Shown here in pieces: positions 1 through 7,770 of a DNA stretch of 62,909 nt. The position numbers and the translations under genes are program-made. Numbering within the stretch: the stretch's first letter is position 1; every line of letters begins with the position of its first letter. Under the pieces are notes generated by a model that had not been told where the DNA came from, searched no databases, and saw only the letters and a program-made list of their open reading frames with translations. The DNA is from an uncultured Bacteroidales bacterium (GTDB lineage Bacteria > Bacteroidota > Bacteroidia > Bacteroidales > Paludibacteraceae), in contig CAMHSB010000010.1 in NCBI GenBank assembly GCA_946187695.1, positions 1 through 62,909 on the forward strand. Direction: 5' to 3'.

Positions 1-52
1 TTAGGCCTGTCGCTAGCGTTCATCCTGAGCCAGGATCAAACTCTTCGTTGTA
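1..52 (-). rRNA. 16S ribosomal RNA, 5' end only (truncated by window edge)
   Basis: The reverse complement holds the universal bacterial 16S 5' motif AGAGTTTGATCCTGGCTCAG followed by a Bacteroidota-like GATGAACGCTAGCGACAGG. Only about 50 nt are present; the rest lies left of position 1. The mature 5' end is placed about 8 nt before AGAGTTTG by comparison with other 16S genes, so the right boundary is approximate. Transcription comes from the promoter at 269-300. Confidence 0.95.
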
Positions 53-268
53 AAATAAGTTTTAATCTATAAGATAGCTCAGAATAATCGATTTATCAAG
101 TGTAGAATTTTTAGGGAACCTAAATTTGAAATTAAAAATTCAAAATTAAAAATTAAGAATTATTTCTTTCTCAGTTCTTGTACTACAATCTTGTTATGAA
201 TAGACATCTTTTCAAAGATCACTGCTCTCGTTCTTGGGTATCACCTGTTTTTTGAGCGAAAGCGGATG
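53..268 (-). other. rRNA operon leader (no gene)
   Basis: This A+T-rich stretch lies between the rRNA promoter and the 16S 5' end. It would be the precursor leader that is removed during 16S maturation. I see no reading frame or other gene in it. Confidence 0.6.
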
Positions 269-300
269 CAAAGGTACTGCTTTTTTTTGAACTGACCAAA
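269..300 (-). promoter_or_regulatory. rRNA promoter, Bacteroidota type
   Basis: On the minus strand TTTG (297-300) is followed by 20 nt and TACCTTTG (269-276), an exact match to the Bacteroidota -33/-7 consensus TTTG-N19-21-TAnnTTTG. It points towards the 16S gene. Confidence 0.85.
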
Positions 301-404
301 TTTTATTGCAAAAAAAATGCAAAAAAAATCACTTTTTTTCATAAATGCTTGAAAATAAGGGATTTAATTTTTTGTCGTTTTTCGGGTAGTTTTGGTTCAA
401 TTAC

Positions 405-441
405 GAAAAAAGCCCCTTTCTGAGTGAAAGAGGCCTTTTGT
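405..441 (-). terminator. Intrinsic terminator of the Omp28-like operon
   Basis: An inverted repeat (GCCcCTTTC / GAAAGaGGC) with a 5-nt loop is followed on the minus strand by a T run. It sits just downstream of the stop of the Omp28-like gene and separates that operon from the rRNA promoter. Confidence 0.8.
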
Positions 442-457
442 GTAGAGGGGGTATAAA

Positions 458-1924
458 TTATAATATATAAGGAACGCGTGCGCACCTACGCGCGGGCGCG
501 TTATTGGATCCGCCGTTTTGGATGGCACCGGTACCGACCACTTTGATATCCGATCCGTTTCGTGCATGTCCGTTAATACTCCAACCGGTGTCGGAGATGA
601 TCATTTCGCCATCCGCAATGAGCCATTCAACCAAGGGGTATAAGCGGCTATTTTGCAGGTATACGAGGGATACAAAGTAGAACATACTACCTCCTACATC
701 GGGTGGTGTTTCGGTGCGGTAGCCCGCCCAAGCGGTTCCGGCTTGTTGAGTCGTATTGAAGGGGAAGGTGCCGGTAGGAAGCGTGGGCGTAGCACTATAT
801 TCGGTGAAGAGGTACACATTGATGAATGGTACGCAGTTAGTTCCTCCGATTTTAACGGTGGGCGAATAGTTAAACGCCTGAATGGTCCACATGGTGAGGT
901 TATATGCAGGATATTGCTCATAGTGGGCCTTCGCATTGCCTAATGATTGTTCCTCCTTTTTGGAGTAAGCAGCAGGTCCGTCGGTCGCATTGGGTTCGGG
1001 ATAGTAATCGGCAACCGGCACGGGCGTGATACCGCCGTGCAGGATATCTGCCCCACCCTTTGAGCCGGCAACTACCGGTTGCTGCTCCACCTGGACAACG
1101 GGTTTGAACGCTTCGCTGAGGAAAGCGACCACCATACAGTTTTCGGGAACCCACTTGGAATCGAGGGTAAGCGTATATTCGACTTTGTAACGACGGGTAG
1201 TATCGATGGTCAGGGCATCGCCTTTCGCATCAGTGAGGAAAGCCCGCACGGCATTGGTGTGGCGGAACTCCTGCCAACCGGCGAAAGTGTAATAGTAATC
1301 GGACTGCGTATCGACCATACCGGACTCTTTGACGAGGACGTTGAGGTTGAGTTGAGGATAGTTCTCATTGCAGAGCGCACCGGAAACGGTTACTTTGAGT
1401 TGGCGTGAAGCAGCGTCATAGGTATTGTTGATCACCACCGAAGCGTAGGTGGATTCCTCAAACTGGCTCATCGATACTTCAGGCAGATAGCCCGGGTGAA
1501 AGACAACGGCAGATTGCGTGCCATAGGTCGTATTGTTACGATCGATGGCAATATTCGGCGCGCCAGAAACCTTGAGTTCCTTGGTAATGACAGAACTACC
1601 GGCAACGGTAAAATGGTCCGGAGAATAGCCGTCATGGTGTAAAACGACGATGAAATTGGAGTCGTTCTTAATGAACTCATGCACGCTATTCATACCTTCG
1701 GGGCAGTAACCGCAAGTTTGTCCGGTAAATTCCTCGATGAGGTGTTTGCGCGGGAAAGAAGCAGGGATGGGTTCGAGCACCGTATCCGCGGGTTGAACAG
1801 TGGTATCCGTTGGCGTTACGGGTTGCTGTTGTTCGGGTTGCTCGGGTGTGTTCTTCTGATCACATCCGACCAAGACCATAGAGGCCATGAAGAGCATAGC
1901 CGTAAAACGAAAGAGTTTTCTCAT
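458..1924 (-). CDS. Omp28-like lipoprotein with thioredoxin-fold N-terminal domain
   Basis: This is a 488-residue exported lipoprotein: a hydrophobic signal ends in the lipobox LVGC (Cys21), followed by a Pro/Gln/Thr-rich linker. The segment EEFTGQTCGYCPEGM carries a CxxC pair (Cys71/Cys74) typical of Omp28-related proteins of Bacteroidales, whose N-terminal half is a thioredoxin-like domain. The rest resembles the beta-rich part of Omp28 proteins. It is the last gene of a thiol-redox operon and overlaps the preceding gene by ATGA (1921-1924). The redox role is inferred from CxxC and context; the partner is unknown. The C-terminus lacks a clear T9SS sorting motif. Confidence 0.8.
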   Translation of the reverse strand: MRKLFRFTAMLFMASMVLVGCDQKNTPEQPEQQQPVTPTDTTVQPADTVLEPIPASFPRKHLIEEFTGQTCGYCPEGMNSVHEFIKNDSNFIVVLHHDGYSPDHFTVAGSSVITKELKVSGAPNIAIDRNNTTYGTQSAVVFHPGYLPEVSMSQFEESTYASVVINNTYDAASRQLKVTVSGALCNENYPQLNLNVLVKESGMVDTQSDYYYTFAGWQEFRHTNAVRAFLTDAKGDALTIDTTRRYKVEYTLTLDSKWVPENCMVVAFLSEAFKPVVQVEQQPVVAGSKGGADILHGGITPVPVADYYPEPNATDGPAAYSKKEEQSLGNAKAHYEQYPAYNLTMWTIQAFNYSPTVKIGGTNCVPFINVYLFTEYSATPTLPTGTFPFNTTQQAGTAWAGYRTETPPDVGGSMFYFVSLVYLQNSRLYPLVEWLIADGEMIISDTGWSINGHARNGSDIKVVGTGAIQNGGSNNAPARRCARVPYIL

Positions 1925-2424
1925 AAAATCTGATATTTGAGTTTGTTATGTAAGATATAGACGTGGTTATCCAGCAGGATTTTACGCACTTTCAGCGATG
2001 AGGGCTGTGCGTTTAGGGGTTCGATGCCCTGCGCCTCGTAATGGTAATTGACGCGCAGTTCGTAGCTTTCCGTACCATCGGAGAAGAGGTAAGTTATCTG
2101 CACGTCGGAATCGGGTGCAGGGGTGTAATGAATGTACCAATCCACGATGCCGCTCGGGGTAAAAGAGCGAGTCTCGGTGGTTTGTGCATTTCCGGCAGTA
2201 CACTGTCCGGCACAACAAAACTCATCGACGATTCCGGCCTGAGAGCGGGTGATCGTGACGGTGAGGGGTTTGTCGGAAAGCAAGGAGCCCTCCAGAGACA
2301 TGAGTGCTTTTCCCGTAGCGGGATCTTGGGTAGCTACAGTGACAGTGGTATCCGCTCCTTCCGCAGGAATATCACCGAAACCAGCAAGGTTAACGATGAG
2401 CGCTAAAATCAATAACAGTTTCAT
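1921..2424 (-). CDS. Small secreted protein with T9SS-like C-terminal motif
   Basis: This 167-residue protein has an N-terminal signal peptide, a short beta-rich central part and a Cys-Cys-x3-Cys cluster. The last 30 residues (KILLDNHVYILHNK) resemble the KILRDGQ..I.RDGKTY tail common at the ends of Bacteroidales surface proteins and of the LRR protein at 7750-10200. No catalytic motif is recognised. It overlaps the upstream thioredoxin lipoprotein gene by 35 nt and the downstream Omp28-like gene by ATGA, so the three are probably translated together. Function unknown; it may be a partner or substrate of the neighbouring redox proteins. Confidence 0.65.
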   Translation of the reverse strand: MKLLLILALIVNLAGFGDIPAEGADTTVTVATQDPATGKALMSLEGSLLSDKPLTVTITRSQAGIVDEFCCAGQCTAGNAQTTETRSFTPSGIVDWYIHYTPAPDSDVQITYLFSDGTESYELRVNYHYEAQGIEPLNAQPSSLKVRKILLDNHVYILHNKLKYQIL

Positions 2425-3073
2425 AAGCTTGAAGTATATGTTTGTCGTTTTTATCTGTATAAACAGTGAGCATGGAGCAATGCGCGGGGTTGCATTTCAC
2501 GGGCACGCTTTCGATGGGCTTGTCGGAGATAGCGCGTAGGACGTGGCGGTGGTAGTACAGCGTGTCCAGGCCTTGAGGTGTAACTTGTGCGCCAAGGACA
2601 CTATCTTCGAGGAGCCAGTACGAAGTATCGTATTGAGAGTTCGGGTCCCAAAGGGTATCCGCCATGACGTTATTGAGCCGTGCTGCCCATTCTACGGGTT
2701 CGCTGAAATAGCCCTTCTCGGTTGACTTCATATCGATATTACCCGTCGGGAAGGATGTTTGAGTCGTACCACCCATGAAGCGGTAAATACTATCGGCTTC
2801 AGGACAGGTATAGTCGTAGAGACCTTGTGTGAAGGGGTTAGAGGCAGGATGAAGCGAGACGAGTATGAGGTTGTCGCCGTACAAGGCTTTGAGTGCCGCG
2901 GCTTTTTCTGCTGCCGCAGGGCAGTTGACACAGCGGAAGCCGGTGAACTCGAGAAGGACATGCCGACGATCGCCGCTGACAGGCAGCGGAACAGGGATGA
3001 GTCGATCGGCTTCGTCGATCACTTCGCACGCACAGAGAGAGAGAGCTAGCAGTATGTATAAGAGACGCTTCAT
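2390..3073 (-). CDS. Thioredoxin-fold lipoprotein
   Basis: The protein has 227 residues when started at 3073 (MKRLLYIL), which gives a classic lipoprotein signal ending LSLCAC (lipid Cys16); an in-frame extension upstream would lack a signal. Residues 39-52 read LLEFTGFRCVNC, a beta-strand followed by CxxC (Cys48/Cys51), as in thioredoxin-like and Omp28-type domains. The start codon overlaps the stop of the barrel gene (TAATG). It presumably acts in the periplasm or at the outer membrane as a thiol oxidoreductase or a reductant-coupled carrier. That role is inferred from the fold and operon only. Confidence 0.75.
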   Translation of the reverse strand: MKRLLYILLALSLCACEVIDEADRLIPVPLPVSGDRRHVLLEFTGFRCVNCPAAAEKAAALKALYGDNLILVSLHPASNPFTQGLYDYTCPEADSIYRFMGGTTQTSFPTGNIDMKSTEKGYFSEPVEWAARLNNVMADTLWDPNSQYDTSYWLLEDSVLGAQVTPQGLDTLYYHRHVLRAISDKPIESVPVKCNPAHCSMLTVYTDKNDKHILQAYETVIDFSAHR

Positions 3074-4746
3074 TACCAATTGAAGGAGTAGTTGAGGGTT
3101 ATACCTTGTTGTTTGGGCACATAACGGCAGACTCCTCCTGCGCAATTAAAGCCTTCTTTGGTTTTAGTGTAGCCTAATTGAAGGCGGTGAGCGCCGTTGG
3201 TATAGGTTGCCGAGAAGGAGTAATAATGGTCGTTATTGGCGAAGGGTCCGTGACCGATATTGTACATCCATTCGCTGCTGAGTGCGAGGCATTGAAAGAG
3301 GCTGAGTTCGTAGAGGGCGAAGATGTACTGTCCTTCGAAATCGGGAGTATAAAGGTACTGCAGTTCGGCGCGCATGGTGACATTATTATTGAGATGGAAA
3401 CGGGGTTCGAGTACCGCTATACCGGCACGCATGAACCCACCCTCGCCTTCGAGGACGTTGACGTTGGCCGCCTGATACATGAGCATGGCATTGAGCCACC
3501 AGCGTTTGGAAATCCGCTTATTGAGTTCAAGGTGAATATCGGTGTAGTACTCCCCTTCTTCGTGTGAGTTGACATTCCAACTACCAGGGGCGGCGAGGCC
3601 GCGGATATGTGCAGCAGAGAGCGTCATCGTAGTGCCGTAACGTCCACCCATCTTCGTTTTGCGCGGCCAGGTATAACGAGCCTCTGCCTGGAAGGCCCAT
3701 TCTCCGTTGGCGTACTGGGTGGCATAGGAAGTAAGGGAAGGGAGTGCGTAGGTGTGCTGGCGTGCAAAGACAGGAAGCAAGTTGAGTCGTCCGTCGAGTC
3801 CGGTTATGCTCTTGTGGAAACGTGTGGAGAAAAATGACATGTTATAGGAGCGCTTGACTTGGGCGAGGACGGAGAGGCCTTTGCGGGAATAACTGAGGGA
3901 GGTAAGGAAAGCTTCTCCCGGACTGTAACTAAAGTTATTGTCATCGCAGGGGTCGTTGGCTTTGCCGGCATACTCGACGAGGACATCCCAGCCTTTGAAT
4001 TGAAAGTTAGCCCGGATATCGGCAGCTCCGACCCAAAGCGGGAGATTGTACATATAGGGTCTGTCGTTGACGACAATGAGCACCGTGTCGAATTTCTCGT
4101 ACTTACTAACATAACTGCCACCAAGGATAAAGGTCATGTCTTTTTCCTGCATACCGGGTACCCATTGTGCGATATCCAGTTCGAGATCTGTGCCGAGTAC
4201 GGCATCTTTGGTGTAGTTCCATCCCCAAGCATGGTCGGAGTAGCAATTCCAGAAACGGCGTTGCTTGCCGCCGAGGGCGGTGAAGTGGATGCCGCGGTAA
4301 GGCTGGAGGTCGATTTTTGCGCCACGCAAAGCGCCATCTATACCGAGGGAGCGGTCCTCGTAGAGGTTGAGGATAAGTCCGGAACCAAACTGGGCATAGA
4401 CATCTCCGACTGTGATCTGACCGAAGTCAAACGTGGTCTCGAGGCTGAGGTGGCCTATACCGTGACCAGCGAAGTCGGCATCAAAGCCGGGAAGGGGCCA
4501 TTGGTTCATTTCGAGGCGTGTGGTAGCCTGTAAGGACTTGAAATGGTGTGTATTCGAGTCGTTGATATAATGGACGGAGAAGTCCAAATATGAGTTAGAG
4601 CCGTAATGCCAAGGCTTATACTCCAACAAACCGTCATGCTGCAAGGCGCCAGTGACGTATGTAGTGTCATTGGCGAGAGCCTTTGGGGCAAAGAGCAGCA
4701 GGCAAAGAGCAAGACTACTTAAGATATGTGCCAATCTGAGCCTCAT
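3073..4746 (-). CDS. DUF6029-like outer-membrane beta-barrel protein
   Basis: 557 residues from the start at 4746 (MRLRLAHIL), chosen because it begins a good signal peptide ending ALAND. The body has alternating aromatic/polar strands, including a GDVYAQFGSGLILNLYEDRSLGID-type region that I associate with DUF6029 proteins of Bacteroidales, and ends with the aromatic residue typical of barrels (SFNW). It lies between a TlpA-like and a thioredoxin lipoprotein gene, overlapping the first by 32 nt and the second by 1 nt. It may be an outer-membrane channel or scaffold for the redox proteins. The specific function is unknown. Confidence 0.75.
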   Translation of the reverse strand: MRLRLAHILSSLALCLLLFAPKALANDTTYVTGALQHDGLLEYKPWHYGSNSYLDFSVHYINDSNTHHFKSLQATTRLEMNQWPLPGFDADFAGHGIGHLSLETTFDFGQITVGDVYAQFGSGLILNLYEDRSLGIDGALRGAKIDLQPYRGIHFTALGGKQRRFWNCYSDHAWGWNYTKDAVLGTDLELDIAQWVPGMQEKDMTFILGGSYVSKYEKFDTVLIVVNDRPYMYNLPLWVGAADIRANFQFKGWDVLVEYAGKANDPCDDNNFSYSPGEAFLTSLSYSRKGLSVLAQVKRSYNMSFFSTRFHKSITGLDGRLNLLPVFARQHTYALPSLTSYATQYANGEWAFQAEARYTWPRKTKMGGRYGTTMTLSAAHIRGLAAPGSWNVNSHEEGEYYTDIHLELNKRISKRWWLNAMLMYQAANVNVLEGEGGFMRAGIAVLEPRFHLNNNVTMRAELQYLYTPDFEGQYIFALYELSLFQCLALSSEWMYNIGHGPFANNDHYYSFSATYTNGAHRLQLGYTKTKEGFNCAGGVCRYVPKQQGITLNYSFNW

Positions 4747-5185
4747 CCCCTTCGGTATAGCCGACGTGGTTATAGACGATGTTGCCATTGCGGTCCAAGA
4801 TGAACATGTGCGGGATTGATTGCACGTTCATGGCACGTTTGAAGGCGCCGTTGGGGTCCAAGAGCACGTGGTACTCCCAGCCGTTTCCGTCCACGAGGGG
4901 CTTCACTTTGTGCGTATCCTGTCCTTGATCCACGGAAACAATGTACATCTCGACGCCGAGGTCGTCGTGCCAATCGGGATAGAGCTCGTGCACGGCTTTG
5001 AGTTCGCGCATACAAGGTTTGCACCAGGTCGCGAAGAAAGAGATGATCACCGGTTTACCGGTTTGTGCGAGGGAGGCTACGTTGATCTCGTGGCCGTCAA
5101 TATCGCGGAGCGTTACGTCCGGAAGGGCTGCCCAAGAAGAAAGCGCCGACAACGCCATAAACAGAAATAATACTAACTTTTTCAT
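4715..5185 (-). CDS. TlpA/ResA-like periplasmic thioredoxin
   Basis: This 156-residue protein has a cleavable signal (ending SSWAA), then a redoxin domain: DVTLRDIDGHEI, the active site FFATWCKPCMREL (Cys55/Cys58) and the cis-Pro loop SIPHMFI near residue 130. All hallmarks of the TlpA/ResA family are present, so it is likely a periplasmic thiol-disulfide reductase. It follows a small lipoprotein gene after 18 nt and overlaps the DUF6029-like gene by 32 nt, making it the catalytic head of this operon. An electron donor such as a CcdA/DsbD protein is not encoded adjacent; the CcdA-like gene at 18.6 kb is the only candidate in the window. Confidence 0.85.
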   Translation of the reverse strand: MKKLVLFLFMALSALSSWAALPDVTLRDIDGHEINVASLAQTGKPVIISFFATWCKPCMRELKAVHELYPDWHDDLGVEMYIVSVDQGQDTHKVKPLVDGNGWEYHVLLDPNGAFKRAMNVQSIPHMFILDRNGNIVYNHVGYTEGDEAQIGTYLK

Positions 5186-5203
5186 ACCAAACGAATGAGG
5201 GGG

Positions 5204-5593
5204 TTAGACTTTTACGTAAAAGTAATAATTGGTCTTACTTACCACTTTGAGGGCATAGTAGTTATAACCGGAAACGCTGACACCCATGAATTTAGAGCTG
5301 GAATTCGAGTGGAGGGTATAATAAGAGGAACCTATCTTGAGGTATTTCTTGGATCCTTTCTTATATACATCGACCGATTCCGAAGAAGTTTTCGTTACTT
5401 TGCTCTGTACTACCGTCAGTTTCTTAGCTTTTACGGTTTTGACTAAGGTGTAGGAACTGGACGAAGAAGAACCGCTGTCGCTGTCACTACTACTTGAGGT
5501 GTACTCGGGTTCGTCCTTCGAGCAACCGGAGATTACAACCGGCAAAGCCAGGAGCAAAGAGAGAATGCTTACTAACCAAAATTTAGTTTTCAT
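5204..5593 (-). CDS. Small Ser-rich lipoprotein, function unknown
   Basis: 129 residues from 5593 (MKTKFWLV), which gives a lipobox VVISGC. After the lipid Cys comes an acidic/serine-rich tether of about 25 residues, then a small Lys/Ser/Tyr-rich, probably beta-rich domain with two similar halves (KKGSKKYLKIGSSYYTL). A strong promoter lies 28 nt upstream. It is the first gene of the thioredoxin operon (18 nt before the TlpA-like gene). I do not recognise the family. Confidence 0.65.
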   Translation of the reverse strand: MKTKFWLVSILSLLLALPVVISGCSKDEPEYTSSSSDSDSGSSSSSSYTLVKTVKAKKLTVVQSKVTKTSSESVDVYKKGSKKYLKIGSSYYTLHSNSSSKFMGVSVSGYNYYALKVVSKTNYYFYVKV

Positions 5594-5620
5594 ATTATAA
5601 GTGAATTTAAATAATCGGCG

Positions 5621-5652
5621 CAAAGGTACAACAAAAAATCGGAATATGCAAA
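5621..5652 (-). promoter_or_regulatory. Promoter of the lipoprotein-TlpA-Omp28 operon
   Basis: Minus-strand TTTG (5649-5652), 20 nt, TACCTTTG (5621-5628). It is about 28 nt upstream of the start at 5593 and is the only good promoter before the six overlapping genes down to 458. Confidence 0.8.
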
Positions 5653-5678
5653 TATTTGTGGGATTTTTAAACAAAATA

Positions 5679-5707
5679 TCCCCCACTCTATGGCAGAGAG
5701 GGGGAAT
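5679..5707 (-). terminator. Intrinsic terminator of the pfkA/membrane protein unit
   Basis: The hairpin TCCCCCaCTCT / AGAGaGGGGGA with a 5-nt loop is followed on the minus strand by an A/T-rich tail. It lies 20 nt past the stop of the membrane protein gene. Near-identical hairpins occur after the LRR gene and after dnaK. Confidence 0.75.
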
Positions 5708-5727
5708 ATTTATCAGGGATTTGTGAT

Positions 5728-6417
5728 TTATTCAGCTTTCGGAGCTGCGGGTGCCTCAGGTGCGGGAGCTTCGGGTGCGGGAGCTGCTGCGGGGGCAGCG
5801 AGGAACTCGCCGGTAGTGAGCTGGCGATAGATAGAAGCCTCTACACCGTAAACAGCCGGAACGGCAAAAATGCACAATACAACCGTGATAATCGTACCGA
5901 TAGCCTCGAGCCAGCCGATCTCGCCGATACCGAAGATAGCGCCAATGATAGCAGCTACGATCTCAATGCAGATGGCAACCAGGAACTCAGCGCCGAAGAT
6001 ACGCCATTTATGGCCGTAGGTGAGGCGGTTGGACTCGTGGAGCGCATCCAGCGCCGACATGTCTTTGTCCACAAAAAGAACGGCAGCAAACGACCAAGCG
6101 ACGGAAATGACCAAACCCGGGATGATACCAAAAAGGAATCCCGCGAAGATGGCACCGCCCATGAGGGCATAGAGGATGAAAAACTCGCCCATGTTACGGC
6201 GGTATTTGCCGTCAAAAATGAAGAGGGGGCTGATGACATTGCCTTTCGCCAGTTCCGCCGGGAGCGAACACATTGCGATCGTCGTGCCGACGTTGAGATA
6301 CGGGATCCAGATGGTAACGATGTACAACAATGTTGTAAGAATAAGGCTCACAAAGTTAACGAGCGCGATTGCGATACCATCCTTGATGGTCGCCATGATG
6401 TTGAGTTTTTTGTCCAT
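5728..6417 (-). CDS. Integral membrane protein with Ala/Pro-rich tail
   Basis: 229 residues from 6417 (MDKKLNIMATIKDG); the 92-residue in-frame extension upstream overlaps pfkA and is not hydrophobic. About five or six hydrophobic segments are visible, including IPYLNVGTTIAMCSLP, a loop FDGKYRRNMGEFF and a Gly/Ile-rich segment IVAAIIGAIFGIGEIGW. The last 25 residues are an APAPEAPAPEAP repeat. It follows pfkA by 34 nt. The layout resembles small DUF-type membrane proteins of Bacteroidales; no transporter motif is seen and the function is unknown. Confidence 0.65.
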   Translation of the reverse strand: MDKKLNIMATIKDGIAIALVNFVSLILTTLLYIVTIWIPYLNVGTTIAMCSLPAELAKGNVISPLFIFDGKYRRNMGEFFILYALMGGAIFAGFLFGIIPGLVISVAWSFAAVLFVDKDMSALDALHESNRLTYGHKWRIFGAEFLVAICIEIVAAIIGAIFGIGEIGWLEAIGTIITVVLCIFAVPAVYGVEASIYRQLTTGEFLAAPAAAPAPEAPAPEAPAAPKAE

Positions 6418-6451
6418 AATAATACGATTTTTTATATTGGTGATGAATATC

Positions 6452-7435
6452 TTAGATGCTGAGCACCTGGAGTGCCTGCCATTTATCGTCCTTGATATCC
6501 TTCTTCTCCTTAATGGCTTTGGTGAGCGGGACATAGATGACTTCTCCATTCTGGAGCCCGACCATGATCGAGCGCTGTTCCTCAAGGAGTGCTTGTACTG
6601 CGGCACAGCCGAAACGGGAAGCGAGGATGCGGTCAAAAGCCGTTGGCGAACCGCCTCGTTGGAGGTGTCCCAGGATGGTGACACGCGTGCCATACTCGGG
6701 ATGGCTCTGCTCGATGACCTTCGCCACCGCTTGTGCTCCGCCGGGGATCGCGTGCTCCTGCACGAGGACGATGCTGCTGTTTTTATGTTTGCGGCGTCCC
6801 TGTCCGATGGCTGCCTCTAACTGTTCCTCGAGGGTTGCGCGCTCGGGAATGATGGCAGCTTCGGCTCCCGCAGCAATAGCTGCATTGAGGGTAAGGAAGC
6901 CGGCATCGCGTCCCATGACCTCGACGAGGAAGAGGCGTTCGTGGCTGGTACCGGTATCACGGAGTTTGTCCACACACTCGACGATGGTGTTGAGGGCCGT
7001 GTCGTAACCGATGGTGGAGTCTGTTCCCCAGAGGTCGTTGTCAATCGTACCGGGGATGCCGATAATCGGGATATTATACTCTTGGGCGAACAAGCGAGCG
7101 CCGGTAAAAGTGCCATCGCCGCCGATGACGATCAGGGCGTCGATCTGCTCTTTTTTGAGGGTCTCGTAGGCTCTTTTGCGTCCTTCGGGAGTCTTGAACT
7201 CCTCGCTGCGTGCGGATTTGAGGATCGTACCTCCGCGTTGGATGATTCCGCTTACATCCTGGGTCGTAAACTCCTGAACCTCATCATCCATGAGACCTTT
7301 GTAGCCACGGAAGATGGCTTTGACGCGGATGTTATTAGCGATGGCAGCGCGGGTGACAGCCCGCACGGCAGCGTTCATACCCGGGGCATCGCCACCAGAG
7401 GTGAGTACCCCGATTGTTTTGATTTTATATTCCAT
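6452..7435 (-). CDS. pfkA: ATP-dependent 6-phosphofructokinase
   Basis: This 327-residue protein is full length for bacterial PfkA. The N-terminus has the nucleotide loop [25 protein letters not shown] marks the ATP site with Gly-Gly-Asp-Gly, and the catalytic motif [14 protein letters not shown] contains the TIDND signature of the ATP-dependent enzyme. EVMGRDAGF and [14 protein letters not shown], which contribute to fructose-6-phosphate binding, are intact. It commits fructose-6-phosphate to glycolysis in the cytoplasm. A promoter lies about 60 nt upstream, and a small membrane protein follows in the same unit. Confidence 0.96.
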   Translation of the reverse strand: MEYKIKTIGVLTSGGDAPGMNAAVRAVTRAAIANNIRVKAIFRGYKGLMDDEVQEFTTQDVSGIIQRGGTILKSARSEEFKTPEGRKRAYETLKKEQIDALIVIGGDGTFTGARLFAQEYNIPIIGIPGTIDNDLWGTDSTIGYDTALNTIVECVDKLRDTGTSHERLFLVEVMGRDAGFLTLNAAIAAGAEAAIIPERATLEEQLEAAIGQGRRKHKNSSIVLVQEHAIPGGAQAVAKVIEQSHPEYGTRVTILGHLQRGGSPTAFDRILASRFGCAAVQALLEEQRSIMVGLQNGEVIYVPLTKAIKEKKDIKDDKWQALQVLSI

Positions 7436-7493
7436 AATGATATAATGTTTAACGAATGAACGAATTAATGTTTAACGGATTAATAATCGAGTG

Positions 7494-7525
7494 CAAAGGT
7501 ACAACAAAAAATCGGAATACGCAAG
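7494..7525 (-). promoter_or_regulatory. pfkA promoter
   Basis: Minus-strand CTTG (7522-7525, 3/4 match), 20 nt, TACCTTTG (7494-7501), about 59 nt before the pfkA start. Confidence 0.7.
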
Positions 7526-7610
7526 AAAAATGTTCCCAAAAATGCATTTTATTGCTTAAACGGTGGGGTGACGGTAGTAGAAAAATCGCCTGTTCTTAAA
7601 GCGATCTCGG

Positions 7611-7665
7611 CTTAACGACCCATTAACCACACACTAATCACCCACTAATCACCCACTCAAACAAG
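7611..7665. repeat. Five imperfect 11-bp tandem units
   Basis: The intergenic tract reads as five consecutive 11-mers: CTTAACGACCC, ATTAACCACAC, ACTAATCACCC twice, then ACTCAAACAAG. It lies between the pfkA promoter and the end of the LRR gene, in the only gene-free stretch of about 310 bp here. Tracts of the same or similar period occur before dnaK and at 42862-42905. Confidence 0.7.
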
Positions 7666-7738
7666 CTATTTTGTATGTGACTACTAATGAAAAAGGTTGA
7701 CATTAACCCCGCATACAATTTCGGGAAATGGACGAAAA

Positions 7739-7770
7739 ATCCCCCTACTCTACGGAGAGAGAGGGGGGAT
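7739..7770 (-). terminator. Terminator hairpin overlapping the end of the LRR gene
   Basis: ATCCCCC / GGGGGAT arms with an inner CTCT/AGAG extension form a strong hairpin, followed on the minus strand by a T-rich run. The stop codon of the LRR reading frame (7750-7752) falls inside the hairpin, which is unusual. It suggests that the frame now runs past its original end. Confidence 0.65.

Noticed and set aside
3073..4788. Longer start for the DUF6029-like protein
   Set aside because: The extra 14 residues precede the signal peptide and lie wholly within the upstream TlpA-like gene; 4746 gives a proper signal.
5728..6693. Longer start for the membrane protein
   Set aside because: The first 92 residues overlap pfkA in another frame and are Arg/Ser-rich without membrane character.
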